64,000 nucleotides of DNA from Alphaproteobacteria bacterium (GTDB lineage: Bacteria > Pseudomonadota > Alphaproteobacteria > Micropepsales > Micropepsaceae). The stretch lies in assembly GCA_017983635.1 (NCBI GenBank), contig JAGOBA010000015.1, forward strand, positions 34,462-98,461, read 5' to 3'. The position numbers were made by a program, and so were the translations under genes. Below are positions 1 through 8,498 of this stretch, one piece after another; the stretch's first letter is position 1, and every line of letters starts with the position of its first letter. The notes below the pieces were generated by a model. The model saw only the letters and a program-made list of their open reading frames with translations, was not told the origin of the DNA and ran no database searches.

Positions 1-8
1 AGATCGCC

Positions 9-317
9 GTGCAGAGAGGCAAGAGCGAACCTGCCCTTCGGCAGATGGTACGAGAGCTTGCAGGCTTAGTTGAAGGCTTCACCGGCAAGCTCCCAACGCG
101 CGTTTACCGCGTTCCGGAAACGTCGAAATCGGGTGAAGGCGAAGATGGGCTGTTGCTGCGGCTATCGAAGCTTATGGCAGATTTTGTTGACGCGGCGTTG
201 CCGATTGAGCTTCGGCGGCTGAAGCGCGCGACGTTGACCGGCATTGTTCGAGAAGAGATCGAACGGCTGCGAGCTATGGAAGAAAAAACAGCGAATTCGA
301 TCAATACCGACCATTAG
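9..317 (+). CDS. Hypothetical protein, possibly 5'-truncated by the window edge
   Basis: Reading frame of 102 codons from a GTG at 9. The frame stays open to the window edge, so the true start may lie upstream. The protein is charged and looks helical, with a basic stretch around residues 68-87 rich in Arg, Lys and Leu, and ends in a hydrophilic tail. I do not recognise the family. It precedes the methyltransferase by 56 bases in the same direction, so it may belong to the same mobile-element transcription unit, perhaps as a small regulatory or DNA-associated protein. That role is a guess from position only. Confidence 0.45.
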   Translation: MQRGKSEPALRQMVRELAGLVEGFTGKLPTRVYRVPETSKSGEGEDGLLLRLSKLMADFVDAALPIELRRLKRATLTGIVREEIERLRAMEEKTANSINTDH

Positions 318-373
318 CGAGGCCGCTCAGAACTGTCCACCTTCGTGCGTCACAAACCGCACAGGAGGTGGAG

Positions 374-1693
374 ATGACAAAACTAAAGATTGCTTATCGG
401 CCGGTTTCCAGTTTGAAGCCGTATGCCGGAAACGCCCGAAAACATCACGCCCAACAAATCAACCAAATCGCGGAGAGCATTCGGACCTTTGGCTTTGCCG
501 CGCCTTTGCTGGTTGATCGCAACGGTGAGGTGATCGCCGGCCATGGCCGGCTTGCGGCGGCCAAGCAGATCGGCATGAAGAGTGTGCCGGTCGTCGAGAT
601 CGGCCACCTCACCGGCGCGCAAGTGCGCGCCCTGCGGGTCGCTGACAACCGGCTAACTGAACTCAGCACATGGGACGACGCTGCTCTGAAAGCCGAGTTC
701 GAAATCCTCTCCAGCCTCGAACTTGACTTCGACCTGAACGTCACCGGGTTCGCAGCGCCCGAGATTGACCTGATCTTGTCTGGTTCTCCAGGCGAAACGG
801 GCGCCGAAGCAGAGCCACAGGTGCCGGTGCTTCCTGCCCGTGTGGTGTCGAAAACGGGCGACCTGTGGCTTATTGGCGAGAACCGGCTCTTGTGCGGCGA
901 TACCCGCGACAAGCCCGGACTTAAGCGCCTGATGGCTGGCGGCGCGGCACGGATGGTGTTCACGGACCCGCCCTACAACGTGCGTATCAACGGCTTTGCG
1001 GGCGGCAAGGGTCGGATCAAACACCGCGAGTTTGCCCACGCGTCGGGTGAAATGACGAATGAGGCGTTTGCGGCGTTCCTGCGGGAAACGCTCGGGGCCG
1101 CAGCTTCGGTCTGCGCCAATGGGGCACTCGCCTATGTCTTCATCGATTGGCGCCACGTCGAGGATCTGATCGCGGTGGGTGAAGGGGCGCTTGGCCCACT
1201 CGTGAACATGGCGGTTTGGGTCAAGACCAATCCCGGCATGGGCTCGTTCTACCGTTCGGCTCACGAACTCATTCCCATCTTCAAGGTCGGCGATGCGAAG
1301 GCGGTGAACAATATCGAGCTCGGCAAGTTTGGACGCAGCCGGTCGAATGTATGGAATTACCCCTCGGTCAACAGCTTTGCCCGACATCGGGCGCAAGATC
1401 TAAAGCTCCATCCAACGCCGAAGCCTGTCGCCCTGATTGCGGATGCAATCCGCGACGCCTCCCGTCGCGGCGACATCATCTTCGATGGCTTCGCCGGCAG
1501 CGGTGCAACGCTGGTCGCGGCGCAGCGGACCGGGCGGATCGGCACCGGCGTCGAAATCGACCCGATCTATTGCGATGCGATTCTCACCCGGCTGGCGGCC
1601 GAGACTGGCGCGACGCCGGTCTTGGAGGCAACGGGCGAGCGCTTCGAGTTGGTCGCCGCCGCTCGGCATGTGGAGGTGTCACATGGCGAATGA
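374..1693 (+). CDS. ParB-domain/DNA methyltransferase fusion
   Basis: Protein of 439 aa. The N-terminal ~115 residues match a ParB/Srx-like nuclease fold, with the motif GEVIAGHGRLAAA. A DNA (N6-adenine or N4-cytosine) methyltransferase domain follows, with the catalytic DPPY motif at 198-201 and the AdoMet-binding FDGFAGSG motif near 370. The order (DPPY before FxGxG) fits a beta-type methyltransferase. It likely methylates element or host DNA; no cognate restriction enzyme is adjacent, so it is probably an orphan or phage protective enzyme. The start at 374 is chosen over the GTG at 368 because AGGAGG at 363-368 sits 5 bases upstream. The 3' end overlaps the next gene by 11 bases. Confidence 0.88.
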   Translation: MTKLKIAYRPVSSLKPYAGNARKHHAQQINQIAESIRTFGFAAPLLVDRNGEVIAGHGRLAAAKQIGMKSVPVVEIGHLTGAQVRALRVADNRLTELSTWDDAALKAEFEILSSLELDFDLNVTGFAAPEIDLILSGSPGETGAEAEPQVPVLPARVVSKTGDLWLIGENRLLCGDTRDKPGLKRLMAGGAARMVFTDPPYNVRINGFAGGKGRIKHREFAHASGEMTNEAFAAFLRETLGAAASVCANGALAYVFIDWRHVEDLIAVGEGALGPLVNMAVWVKTNPGMGSFYRSAHELIPIFKVGDAKAVNNIELGKFGRSRSNVWNYPSVNSFARHRAQDLKLHPTPKPVALIADAIRDASRRGDIIFDGFAGSGATLVAAQRTGRIGTGVEIDPIYCDAILTRLAAETGATPVLEATGERFELVAAARHVEVSHGE

Positions 1694-2153
1694 TGATCAT
1701 GACGTTGGCTTCAGGCGCCCACCGAAGGCGACACAGTTCAAGAAAGGCAGGTCGGGCAATCCTCGCGGGCGGCCCAAGGGCACACGCAACTTCAGCACCG
1801 ACCTGAAGGAGACGCTATCGCGCCCGGTGCAAGTCACCGAAGCCGGCCGGTCACGATCTATCTCGACGCAGCAGGCGAGCCTCGAGCGCCTGCGCGAAAA
1901 GGCTCTGCGGGGCGATCAGCGCGCCCTCGATCGCCTGCTGCAGCTCGCCGAACGTCACGCCGAGGATGAGACGGCGGCGCACGCCGAAGAAAAGCTCGCC
2001 GCGTCAGAGGTCGAGATATTGACCAACTATGCCGGGCGCATCCGTGAGCAAGCCATCAATGACTATCTGGCCAAGCGTGATCGCTTCGATCAGACGGCAA
2101 CCACCCCCAACGTTGAATCCGCAAGCAACAATGAGAGCAACCATGAATCTTGA
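1683..2153 (+). CDS. DUF5681 domain protein, putative small-terminase-like
   Basis: Protein of 156 aa. The N-terminus carries the DUF5681 signature, FKKGRSGNPRGRPKGTRN at about residues 17-34, followed by a charged helical region. DUF5681 proteins are typically encoded directly before a large terminase gene in proteobacterial prophages, and the Gly/Arg/Pro-rich segment suggests DNA contact. A role as a small terminase subunit or DNA-recognition partner is inferred from this position. The gene overlaps the methyltransferase upstream and the terminase downstream by 11 bases each, implying translational coupling of all three. Confidence 0.8.
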   Translation: MANDDHDVGFRRPPKATQFKKGRSGNPRGRPKGTRNFSTDLKETLSRPVQVTEAGRSRSISTQQASLERLREKALRGDQRALDRLLQLAERHAEDETAAHAEEKLAASEVEILTNYAGRIREQAINDYLAKRDRFDQTATTPNVESASNNESNHES

Positions 2154-3612
2154 TACCTTCCGCGCCGTTCTGCGCAATGACCTTGTGAGCTTCATTTGGC
2201 AATGCTTCGGCACGGTCGCGCCGGGCCAAACCTTTCACATGGGCTGGCCGGTTGATGCCTTGGCTCATGTTCTCGAGCGTTGCCGAAAGCGCGAGATCAA
2301 GCGGCTGATCATCCTGATGCCGCCGCGAAATCTCAAATCCATCTCGGTTTCGGTGGCGCTGCCCGCATTTCTGCTCGGCCGCGATCCTTCGGCAAAGGTG
2401 ATTTGCGCGAGCTACTCGCAGGAACTCGCCAACAAGCACGCGCGCGACTGCCGGGCGGTGATGGAAAGCATCTGGTACAGGCAGGTCTTTCCGAGCACGC
2501 GCGTCGCCGCCGAGCGCGCGGCGGTGCATGACTTTCAAACGACGAAGCGCGGCGGGCGCCTTGCCACCTCCGTCGGCGGCACACTGACGGGGCGGGGCGG
2601 CGGCTATATCATCATTGATGACCCAACGAAGCCGGATGAAGCGGCGTCTGACGTGGCTCGGCAAGCCGTCATCGATTGGTTCAGAAACACGGTGCTTTCG
2701 CGGCTCGACGACAAGTCGCGCGACGTGATCATTGTGGTGATGCAGAGGGTGCACGAGGACGACCTGGCCGGCATACTCATGCAGGACCCGAGCTGGCATG
2801 TGCTTGAGCTCCCGGCAATCGCCGAGGCCGATGTCGAGATTCCACTGACGATGGGGCGCACCAAGCGCCGCCTGGAGAGCGAGGTGCTTTCGCCGGCGCG
2901 CGAGCCCTTGGAGGTGCTGGAGCAACTCTGGCGAACCATGGGCAGCTACGACTTCGCGGCGCAGTACCAGCAGAGGCCGGCACCCAAGGGTGGCGGTCTG
3001 GTTCGGTGGGAATGGTTTAGATCTTATGCGGAGATCCCCAAGCCGCAGCCCGGCGATCGGATTGTGCAGAGCTGGGATATCGCGAACTCAGTCTCGGAGG
3101 CGGCCGATTACTCGGTCTGCACGACATGGCTCTACCGCGATGGCACCTCCTACCTGCTCGATGTGATGCGTAAGAAGCTTGAGTATCCAGCCCTCAAAAA
3201 CCTGGTCCTGAGCCACGCTCTGGAATGGGAGGCGAAAACGGTCTTGATTGAAGACAAGAACGCGGGCAGTCCGTTGTACCAAGAATTGCAACAAGTGAGT
3301 GGGATCAACGCGGTCGCCCGAACGCCGGTGGCGGACAAAGAAACGCGCATGTACCATGAGACTCCACAGATCGAATCCGGTCGCGTGAAAATTCCAAAGG
3401 ATGCATCGTGGCTGGCGGCGTTCCGTGCCGAAATATGCGCCTTCCCCAAGGGCAAGCATGACGATCAGGTCGATAGCGTCTCGCAATATCTCAACTGGGC
3501 TCGCGAAGTGGCGATGCGTCCGCAGCCGCGGCTTTACGTGCTTGATGTGCCGTCGCAGGTCGGAACCTACTATCAAGGCGGGTTGTTCGGCGATTTCTTG
3601 AGGCGCGGATAA
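2143..3612 (+). CDS. terL: Phage terminase large subunit
   Basis: Protein of 489 aa. The ATPase half has a deviant P-loop, PPRNLKS at 60-66, and a Walker B strand, IIIDDP, ending at D159-D160. The C-terminal half looks like the RNase H-fold nuclease: an SWDIAN strand, IEDKNAG, and a late DDQVDS acidic motif, giving three spaced acidic sites for metal binding. This is the DNA-packaging motor and nuclease of tailed phages. The ATG at 2143 is used rather than 2131 because it matches the compact overlap with the upstream gene. No portal or capsid gene follows, which is unusual for a terminase and points to a remnant or satellite. Confidence 0.9.
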   Translation: MNLDTFRAVLRNDLVSFIWQCFGTVAPGQTFHMGWPVDALAHVLERCRKREIKRLIILMPPRNLKSISVSVALPAFLLGRDPSAKVICASYSQELANKHARDCRAVMESIWYRQVFPSTRVAAERAAVHDFQTTKRGGRLATSVGGTLTGRGGGYIIIDDPTKPDEAASDVARQAVIDWFRNTVLSRLDDKSRDVIIVVMQRVHEDDLAGILMQDPSWHVLELPAIAEADVEIPLTMGRTKRRLESEVLSPAREPLEVLEQLWRTMGSYDFAAQYQQRPAPKGGGLVRWEWFRSYAEIPKPQPGDRIVQSWDIANSVSEAADYSVCTTWLYRDGTSYLLDVMRKKLEYPALKNLVLSHALEWEAKTVLIEDKNAGSPLYQELQQVSGINAVARTPVADKETRMYHETPQIESGRVKIPKDASWLAAFRAEICAFPKGKHDDQVDSVSQYLNWAREVAMRPQPRLYVLDVPSQVGTYYQGGLFGDFLRRG

Positions 3613-3750
3613 TCTTGGGTGCGGTTGGTGCCGCTTTGGGGGGGCCGTGCATCGCCAACCAGCCCGAACTGAGCAAGAACATTGCTCACATTGCGCTCGA
3701 CTTCCAAGCCGCACAGAGCGTGCATGCGTGTGTCTTTGGAGAGCACAAGC

Positions 3751-4032
3751 ATGCCAACCACCAAGCGCCCGCTGACGGGAACTACGTTCTTGAAACCTAT
3801 TGCCGACCGGCTGACCCGAGCCGCCGGCATGGCGCGGGCTGCTGAAGCCTGCGCCAACGCGGGTGACGATGAAGGAGCAGCCGAGATGATCGTCGATATC
3901 GACATCCCGATCTACGAAGCGGAGGCCCTTGTTCGCGCGACCTACATCTTGAACCGGATCGAGCGTGATCGCGATGATGGCGGTTCCACAGCGCGTGGGC
4001 GGCGCAAGACGGCTAAGCGAGCTCAGCGCTAA
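3751..4032 (+). CDS. Small hypothetical protein of the mobile element
   Basis: Protein of 93 aa from the ATG at 3751, with a GGAG about 9 bases upstream. The frame is open further upstream, to 3682, but that part reads like non-coding sequence. The C-terminus is strongly basic (RGRRKTAKRAQR), while the centre is Ala/Glu/Asp-rich and probably helical. I do not recognise a domain. It lies 138 bases downstream of the terminase and 105 bases upstream of DUF3489, in the same direction, and could be a small nucleic-acid-binding protein of the element. Confidence 0.55.
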   Translation: MPTTKRPLTGTTFLKPIADRLTRAAGMARAAEACANAGDDEGAAEMIVDIDIPIYEAEALVRATYILNRIERDRDDGGSTARGRRKTAKRAQR

Positions 4033-4137
4033 ACGGCGTCGCCCAGACACGACAGCGAGTGAATGCCCCGCAGCGCCGTCGGCCTCCCGGGGCTCGCGTC
4101 CGTGGCGGCATGAGCCGTCGATCAAGGAGGCATTCTC

Positions 4138-4440
4138 ATGAAACGGCAATCCAACATCGCAGTCGTTACTTCAAATTCCGGCGCTCCACGCCCGCAGCAG
4201 CCCGCGAAGGCCAAGCCGCAGACGAAGGCAAGGCCGTTAGCTCCCGCGAGCAAGCTCGAGATGCTGGTCGAGTTGATGCGCGCTAAGTCGGGCGCGACGA
4301 TCGACCAACTCACCAAGGCCACAGGCTGGCAAAAGCACAGCGTGCGGGGTGCGATCTCGGGCGCCTTGAAGAAAAACGGCGGCTTCAAGATCACGAGCGA
4401 ACGCATTGATGGTGTGCGGGTCTACCGGATCGCCAAGTAG
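4138..4440 (+). CDS. DUF3489 domain protein
   Basis: Protein of 100 aa: an Ala/Pro/Lys-rich N-terminal linker followed by a compact C-terminal domain of about 62 residues (LVELMRAKSGATIDQL then TGWQKHSVRGAISG). This is the DUF3489 winged-helix-like fold. Such domains probably bind DNA. A strong AAGGAGG at 4124-4130 supports the ATG at 4138. The gene is 10 bases upstream of the DUF2924 gene. A DUF3489, DUF2924, serine recombinase trio is a common arrangement in alphaproteobacterial mobile segments, so it may control recombinase expression or directionality; this is inferred. Confidence 0.85.
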   Translation: MKRQSNIAVVTSNSGAPRPQQPAKAKPQTKARPLAPASKLEMLVELMRAKSGATIDQLTKATGWQKHSVRGAISGALKKNGGFKITSERIDGVRVYRIAK

Positions 4441-4450
4441 CCGCCGCCCG

Positions 4451-4963
4451 ATGCAAACGCGAAAATCCAACCGTGCGCCCGGTCATGCCGGGCGCAAGCC
4501 TGTTGCACGCGAGGACGAGATCGAACTCGAGATCGAACGGATCACGAAGCTGCCGGTCGCGGCCGTTCGCGATCTGTGGCGGCGGCGGTTGCGAGGCGAT
4601 CCGCCTCAGATTCGATCGGCGGATGTGCTTCGCCGTATTTTGATCTGGCGGCTCCAGGTTCAAGCGTTCGGCGGTCTCGATGCCGAGACGGCAGCCGCGA
4701 TCAGGCGGCTCAGCCGCCTGCAGGCTGAAGGAAAGGCGGTGGACTTCGCTCCTAAGCCGCAACTGCGGCCAGGCGCCGTGCTGGTGCGCGAGTGGCGCGG
4801 TCTTGAACATCGCGTGCTGGTGCTTGACCAGGGATTCGAACATTGCGGGAAGCGGTACCAGAGCCTCTCCGAGGTCGCCCGCACCATCGCCGGCACGCGG
4901 TGGTCGGGGCCGCGGTTCTTCGGGCTTGAGGGTTCTACTGCGAAACCGGGTACCAAAGCATGA
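4451..4963 (+). CDS. DUF2924 domain protein
   Basis: Protein of 170 aa from the ATG at 4451. It matches the DUF2924 pattern: an N-terminal helical part (ITKLPVAAVRDLWRRRL) and a C-terminal beta-rich part (LVREWRGLEHRVLVLDQGF, then YQSLSEVARTIAGTRWSGPRFF). The second half resembles the small domain found in large serine recombinases and their partners. The stop overlaps the recombinase start in an ATGA, so the two are translationally coupled. It is likely an accessory factor of the recombinase; its biochemical role is not established. Confidence 0.85.
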   Translation: MQTRKSNRAPGHAGRKPVAREDEIELEIERITKLPVAAVRDLWRRRLRGDPPQIRSADVLRRILIWRLQVQAFGGLDAETAAAIRRLSRLQAEGKAVDFAPKPQLRPGAVLVREWRGLEHRVLVLDQGFEHCGKRYQSLSEVARTIAGTRWSGPRFFGLEGSTAKPGTKA

Positions 4964-6588
4964 CAACCAAGCGCCCCTTGCGCTGTGCCATCTACACGCG
5001 CAAATCGACAGAGGAGGGGCTGGACCAGTCGTTCAACTCCCTGGACGCGCAGCGCGAGGCTTGCGCTGCCTACATCAAGAGTCAGACCAATGAGGGCTGG
5101 TCGCTCGTTCCGGCCAAGTACGACGATGGCGGGTTCTCCGGCGGCAATCTGGAGCGCCCGGCTCTGCAACGGCTCCTAACTGACATTGATCGCAGCAAGG
5201 TCGATTGCGTGGTTGTGTACAAGATCGACCGGCTCACCCGCTCGCTCGCCGACTTTGCCAAGATCGTCGAGCGCTTCGACCAACGGAACGTCACCTTTGT
5301 GTCTGTCACGCAGTCGTTCAACACGACGACGTCGATGGGGCGGCTGACGCTGAACGTGCTGTTGTCGTTCGCTCAGTTCGAGCGGGAGGTCACGGCTGAA
5401 CGCATCCGCGACAAGTTCGCGGCCTCGCGCGCGAAGGGCATCTTCATGGGCGGGAATCCACCGCTTGGTTATGACGCACGGGATCGCAAGCTGATTGTCA
5501 ATCCGGTCGAGGCAAAGGTCGTTCGAATGATCTTCCAGCGTTACCTCGACCTTGGTTCGGCTGGGAAATTGCTTGAGGAGCTTGAAGCCAAAGGAACCCG
5601 CACCAAGGCCTACGTCTCGACGCGCGGTCGCGCCATCGGTGGCGGCCGTTGGTACATTGGTCCCCTGCGTCACGTCCTCCGGAATCCGGTCTATGCCGGT
5701 CTAGCACAGCACAAGGGCAAGCTGTACCCCGGTCAGCACGAAGCGATCATCGACAAGGTCACGTTCGATACGGTTCAGGCGCGGCTCACCGCCAGTGCGC
5801 AGGGGTGGGAGCGAAAGCGGACGGTCGAAGCGTCAGCGTTGCTCACGGGTCTGATCGTGGACTCCAATGGCAACCGGATGAGTCCGCAGTGGTCACTGGG
5901 CGCGGGTGGCAATCGGCACTGCTACTACGTAAGCCAGGCCGTGTTGCAGCGACGGCGCGATGCTGCCGGGAGCCTTCCGCGGGTGGCTGCGCCGTTGATT
6001 GATCAGCTCGTCCTCCAATGCGTCGGTGCGCTCGTGCCAAGCCCGCGAGGGAATTCGTCAACGGAGAGCGAGAGACGATCTCAAGTTCGTGCGGTCGTTC
6101 AATTGGTCGTGGTCAAACATGAAGAGGTCTCCATTCAGACCACTCATGTGCAGCCTACCGCCGCGTCCAAGGCGGCACTTCCGACCGGCACCGTTGTCAC
6201 CGGTGCAGCACAAGGCGTTCGACTCACGATTCCTGGGACCTTGAGGCGTTGGGGTGGCCACAAGCGGGTTGAGGGTTGGAACAAAGACGACTGGACGTCG
6301 GCGACACCTCGCTTCGATAAGATGCTGCTGACGGCGCTTGGGCGCGCGCATCGTTGGCGGGAACTGGTTGAGAGCGGATCGGTTGTCAGCATCGACGAAC
6401 TCGCTGACCGTGAGCGCATTGGCCGTCGCCGCCTGCGAGAGCTCATCCGCTTGGCGTACTTGGGGCCGGATGTTCAGAAGGCCATCGTCGAAGGGCGTCA
6501 GCCGCAAGGTTTGAGCTTGGAACGGCTGTCGAAATTAGGGCCGCCTGCGTCGTGGGCGAAGCAGCGTCGCGCGCTTGGACTCGAATAG
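4960..6588 (+). CDS. Large serine recombinase
   Basis: Protein of 542 aa. The N-terminal resolvase domain has AIYTRKSTEEG with the nucleophile at Ser16, and KIDRLTRSLADF, the conserved active-site helix. A recombinase domain follows around residues 160-290, including LRNPVYAGLAQHKGKLYPG. The C-terminal ~200 residues lack an obvious four-cysteine zinc ribbon, which is shorter or different from phiC31-type integrases. This enzyme would integrate and excise the element at a non-tRNA attachment site, without extensive homology. The start overlaps the DUF2924 stop by 4 bases. Nothing follows closely: a gap of about 200 bases separates it from the signalling pair. Confidence 0.9.
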   Translation: MTTKRPLRCAIYTRKSTEEGLDQSFNSLDAQREACAAYIKSQTNEGWSLVPAKYDDGGFSGGNLERPALQRLLTDIDRSKVDCVVVYKIDRLTRSLADFAKIVERFDQRNVTFVSVTQSFNTTTSMGRLTLNVLLSFAQFEREVTAERIRDKFAASRAKGIFMGGNPPLGYDARDRKLIVNPVEAKVVRMIFQRYLDLGSAGKLLEELEAKGTRTKAYVSTRGRAIGGGRWYIGPLRHVLRNPVYAGLAQHKGKLYPGQHEAIIDKVTFDTVQARLTASAQGWERKRTVEASALLTGLIVDSNGNRMSPQWSLGAGGNRHCYYVSQAVLQRRRDAAGSLPRVAAPLIDQLVLQCVGALVPSPRGNSSTESERRSQVRAVVQLVVVKHEEVSIQTTHVQPTAASKAALPTGTVVTGAAQGVRLTIPGTLRRWGGHKRVEGWNKDDWTSATPRFDKMLLTALGRAHRWRELVESGSVVSIDELADRERIGRRRLRELIRLAYLGPDVQKAIVEGRQPQGLSLERLSKLGPPASWAKQRRALGLE

Positions 6589-6787
6589 ACATCGGACGGA
6601 TCTTGAAATTGGGGCCGCGGTCGCAAAGTGCCGGACAGTTGACAGAGCGCTTCTTGCGTAAGGCGCGAAACACACAAGCTCACATCCCAGGTGGCTCACC
6701 TGTTCGAAAGATCCGTCATAAGATTGAATGGTGATTCGCGCTGACCAGACGCCTGTTTCCAGCCTTGCTCAACAAATGGGCCCTTAG

Positions 6788-7474
6788 ATGTTTGAAAAGC
6801 TACGGACATACCAGCTTGCGAGCGACTTAAAAGGCCTGCGGAGGCACAAGAGTACTGCGCTGAGGGAACGAAGAAAGCTCTTCACGATTGCGGTCGTTGA
6901 CGACAACCCGTTCGAACCGAGAAGCAATCTCGAGAACGTAGGTTACAGAATCGTGACGGTAGGCGATCCTAGCGATGTCGAAGTGCTCGCTCCACATCAG
7001 ATCATTCTCTGTGATCTCCAGGGCGTTGGTTTGGCATTTGATAAGCGAAAGCAAGGCGCCTTCCTGATTCAGGAAATCAAAAAGCACTTCCCTGACAAGT
7101 TTGTCGTTGCGTACTCCGGCGGAACCAAAAATCTCAACATTACGCGCGACGCGTCGAAAATCAGCGACGAGTTTCTGAAGAAGGACACTGATATCGAGAC
7201 GTGGGTGCAAACATTGGATGATTTCATCGCCCGCCTTATGGACCCCTACGCTGTTTGGCAGCGGCAACGAGAGGCGCTGGTTGCCCGCGAGGTTGACACG
7301 CTCACCATACTAAGGCTGGAAGATGCATTCGTGAGGTCGGTGAAGAGCGGGGACTCGTCGACTGCATCAGCGTTCCAGCGTTTGATTGGGTCCGAGCAAC
7401 TGGGGGCAGACGTTCGCGCGGTCCTTCGCTCGGTTGTCGCGTCAGGTTTGTTCAAGATAATCGTGGGTTCCTAA
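6788..7474 (+). CDS. Stand-alone receiver (response-regulator-like) protein
   Basis: Protein of 228 aa. After a basic N-terminus of about 30 residues comes a receiver-like domain: TIAVVDDNPFEPR (acidic pair), IILCDLQG (candidate phospho-acceptor Asp), VVAYSGG (switch Ser) and FLKKD (conserved Lys). The remaining ~90 residues are helical and contain no DNA-binding domain that I recognise. The start has no clear ribosome binding site. It is one base from the kinase-like gene, forming an obvious pair. Codon and base use is A/T-richer than the flanking core genes, suggesting transfer. The output could be protein-protein signalling rather than transcription. Confidence 0.75.
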   Translation: MFEKLRTYQLASDLKGLRRHKSTALRERRKLFTIAVVDDNPFEPRSNLENVGYRIVTVGDPSDVEVLAPHQIILCDLQGVGLAFDKRKQGAFLIQEIKKHFPDKFVVAYSGGTKNLNITRDASKISDEFLKKDTDIETWVQTLDDFIARLMDPYAVWQRQREALVAREVDTLTILRLEDAFVRSVKSGDSSTASAFQRLIGSEQLGADVRAVLRSVVASGLFKIIVGS

Positions 7475-7475
7475 T

Positions 7476-8498
7476 ATGCATGCGCTTCCCGTGGTGATTG
7501 GTAGCGGTGGTGAGCACAAGCTCTTCGATGGCACGCTGGTTTCGTTGCCCATCGAGCTCAGAAGCCCGTATCAAATGACCGTCTACACCAAAATGGCGCC
7601 GAAAGGATGGAGCCAGTGCCCGCAAGGATATTGGGTGTTTGTAGCGATTGATTCCGACGGAAACAGGTACGTTGTGCCCGGCCTAACGATAGCGGGAGAG
7701 AGACGATCCAAGAAAAAATTCTTCGAGCGAACTCACGAGTTTTCGAAGGACCGGGTCGAAGCTTTTTGCAAATCGTTGATATCTGAGCGTGATCGGATCA
7801 ACGCTGCGAAGGATGAGGAGCTTGGCGACCTGATTCATGATCTGAGGGCGCTGTCGTCTGCGATCTACAATTCCGCCGAGGCTGCGAAGACCGCATGCGC
7901 GGACCGGAATTTGAGCGTTGCGGAGGATCGGATCGAGACCGTAATAGCAACCCATTTCATGTTGTCGATACGAATTGACTTGATTGATTACCTCTCCAAT
8001 CGCGTTGCTTTGGAAAATCACACCACGATCCCGGTCTTCAAGAAGGTCGATAAGGTCGTTCGATGTTTTCGGCCCAAAGCCAGCGCTCGGTCGATAAACT
8101 TGGTGCTTCGTGGAAATTCCTTTGGGTCGGTCAGGGGGCCGCAGATTTTTGAGTTGGTTCCGTACGCGATAGTCGACAACGCTATCAAGTATGCCCCGAG
8201 CAATTCCGACGTCGTCGTTGGTGTTGCGGAAAATTCGGAGTCATTCGAGATATCTGTGCGATCAATCGGACCGCGCATTGACCCGGACGAGGTTAGAAAG
8301 ATATTTGACAAAGGATATCGTGGGCGCCATGTGCAAAATAGTGGTCGCCAGGGCACTGGCATTGGGTTGAGCACGGCCGGCTCGTTGCTTGAAGAGCATT
8401 TCGGTGGGACCATTTCCGTTACTCAGGACGAAGTAGAGCACCCGCTTCACGATTCGATGCATTGGACGAGCTTTGAAATCACCTTGCCTCGAGATTGA
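7476..8498 (+). CDS. Histidine-kinase-like ATPase
   Basis: Protein of 340 aa with no signal peptide or membrane segment. A novel N-terminal sensor-like part (about 1-105) precedes a DLIHDLRALSS helix with candidate phospho-His121, then an HATPase_c domain: N box DNAIKYAP near 234-241, a G1-like box SIGPRID near 263-269 lacking the usual Asp, an F-box-like IFDKGYRG, and G2 GTGIGLS at 293-299. It is probably a soluble kinase acting on the receiver encoded one base upstream. No effector gene is adjacent, so its target is unknown. Position beside a mobile element suggests cargo; defence or element control are both possible. Confidence 0.78.
   Translation: MHALPVVIGSGGEHKLFDGTLVSLPIELRSPYQMTVYTKMAPKGWSQCPQGYWVFVAIDSDGNRYVVPGLTIAGERRSKKKFFERTHEFSKDRVEAFCKSLISERDRINAAKDEELGDLIHDLRALSSAIYNSAEAAKTACADRNLSVAEDRIETVIATHFMLSIRIDLIDYLSNRVALENHTTIPVFKKVDKVVRCFRPKASARSINLVLRGNSFGSVRGPQIFELVPYAIVDNAIKYAPSNSDVVVGVAENSESFEISVRSIGPRIDPDEVRKIFDKGYRGRHVQNSGRQGTGIGLSTAGSLLEEHFGGTISVTQDEVEHPLHDSMHWTSFEITLPRD

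Larger units (their letters stand above)
1..6588. mobile_element. Phage-derived mobile segment (methyltransferase, terminase, serine recombinase)
   Basis: A run of plus-strand genes with very short spacing: ParB-methyltransferase, DUF5681, terminase large subunit, a small unknown, DUF3489, DUF2924 and a large serine recombinase. The terminase and recombinase are hallmark mobile-element proteins. DUF5681, DUF3489 and DUF2924 proteins are, as I recall, regular companions of such recombinases in alphaproteobacteria. No portal, capsid, tail or lysis gene is seen, so this is a prophage remnant, a satellite or a compact integrative element. The left end lies outside the window. The right end is uncertain: it could be just after the recombinase, or include the signalling pair up to about 8,600. 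No flanking att repeats could be identified. Confidence 0.75.

Noticed and set aside
3088..4149. 353-codon minus-strand frame opposite the terminase 3' end
   Set aside because: Overlaps the terminase motifs and the small element genes on the other strand; no domain recognised.
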